A DNA stretch of 64,000 bases from Diplosphaera chodatii (taxonomy: Eukaryota > Chlorophyta > Trebouxiophyceae > Prasiolales > Stichococcaceae): the NCBI GenBank assembly GCA_032358165.1, contig JAALGY010000014.1, positions 248,001-312,000 of the forward strand, written 5' to 3'. Shown piece by piece: positions 63,829-64,000 of the stretch; positions within the stretch are counted from its first letter, which is position 1, and each line of letters starts with the position of its first letter. The notes beneath the pieces were generated by a model, which saw only the letters and a program-made list of their open reading frames with translations, was not told the origin of the DNA and did no database searches. The translations under genes were made by a program, and so were the position numbers.

Positions 63829-64000
63829 ATGGGGCCAGCGGCACCGATGCAGCGGATCGCGTGTGTGGGCAGTGGCATCACCGGGCTGTCGGCGGCTTGG
63901 CTGCTGCAGAGGTGTGTCGGACTCTTGTTCGAGGTCGCTTTGACATTCTGTGCGCTGTTGCCACAGACAAGTTATCGCGGACACGCAAGTACAAGTTGCG
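63829..64000 (+). CDS. FAD/NAD(P)-binding oxidoreductase, amine-oxidase type, truncated by window end
   Basis: ATG at 63829 gives MGPAAPMQRIACVGSGITGL then SAAWLLQR, followed by a GT donor at about 63912. The glycine pattern (VGSGITGLSAAWLL) is a Rossmann dinucleotide-binding loop as found in flavin amine oxidases and in NAD/FAD-binding proteins fused to or beside cyclopropane-fatty-acid synthases. Only the first exon is inside the window, so substrate cannot be named. Confidence 0.6.
   Translation, partial: MGPAAPMQRIACVGSGITGLSAAWLLQRCVGLLFEVALTFCALLPQTSYRGHASTSC

Overview
The window is nuclear DNA of a green alga (Chlorophyta, plausibly a trebouxiophyte-like chlorophyte). The genes are split by many short GT-AG introns (mostly about 60-450 nt) with a recurrent 'ctgcag'/'tgcag' 3' splice site. 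Coding DNA is GC-rich, with long spurious antisense ORFs and Ala/Pro/Gln/Gly low-complexity tracts. The gene set is of the plant/algal type: plastid-style malate dehydrogenase, BBD bifunctional nuclease with a UVR motif, plant-type RraA-like protein, plant Bet1-like SNARE and an algal FkbM protein with LNR-like cysteines. About 20 genes alternate between strands with gaps of roughly 0.1-1.1 kb. No tRNA, rRNA, transposase, viral gene or CRISPR array was recognised.

Layout, left to right. 1-2774 (+): 3' part of a glycosyltransferase-like gene. 2997-4113 (-): RraA-like protein. 4790-7030 (+): mitochondrial carrier. 7747-11727 (-): class II histone deacetylase with a His-rich, poly-Gln tail, preceded by an unassigned coding-like block (12195-12650). 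13174-15750 (-): NAD malate dehydrogenase. 16104-20463 (-): PRP43/DHX15 helicase. 21503-23479 (+): BBD-type nuclease. 23936-27199 (-): SNAPc subunit 3. 27673-29825 (+): heme-oxygenase-like protein. 30206-31082 (+): MIC19-like CHCH protein. 31197-33388 (-): TraB-domain protein. 34545-36888 (+): UCH37-type deubiquitinase.

37292-39442 (-) and 39831-41081 (+) are CLPX and RPT6, two AAA+ unfoldase subunits placed head-to-head and both intronless, in contrast to their neighbours. Then 41296-42555 (-): HCNGP/SAP30BP-like protein. 43099-47875 (+): FNBP4-like double-WW protein. 48238-48967 (-): Bet1-like SNARE. 49592-50937 (+): ribulose-phosphate 3-epimerase. About 52029-55638 (+): FkbM methyltransferase.

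The right end holds the most unusual feature. Two divergently transcribed genes, 56145-60061 (-) and 61138-63382 (+), encode low-complexity Arg/Pro/Gly/Ser-rich proteins that end in the same GYF-like domain. The domain is interrupted by an intron at the same place in both, so the two are paralogues. The window closes inside a Rossmann-type FAD/NAD oxidoreductase gene (from 63829).

By function the genes fall into RNA and chromatin work (PRP43, SNAPC3, HDAC, HCNGP, FNBP4-like, GYF-like pair), protein turnover (CLPX, RPT6, UCH37), organelle biology (carrier, MIC19, MDH, TraB, BBD, HO-like) and central metabolism (RPE, MDH). This is an ordinary nuclear gene neighbourhood rather than an operon. 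Exon models were built by hand from splice signals and phase. Those for RraA, carrier, UCH37, SNARE and RPE close exactly in frame, as do those for MIC19 and most of BBD. Models for the HDAC C-terminus, FkbM 5' end and GYF-like internal exons are incomplete.
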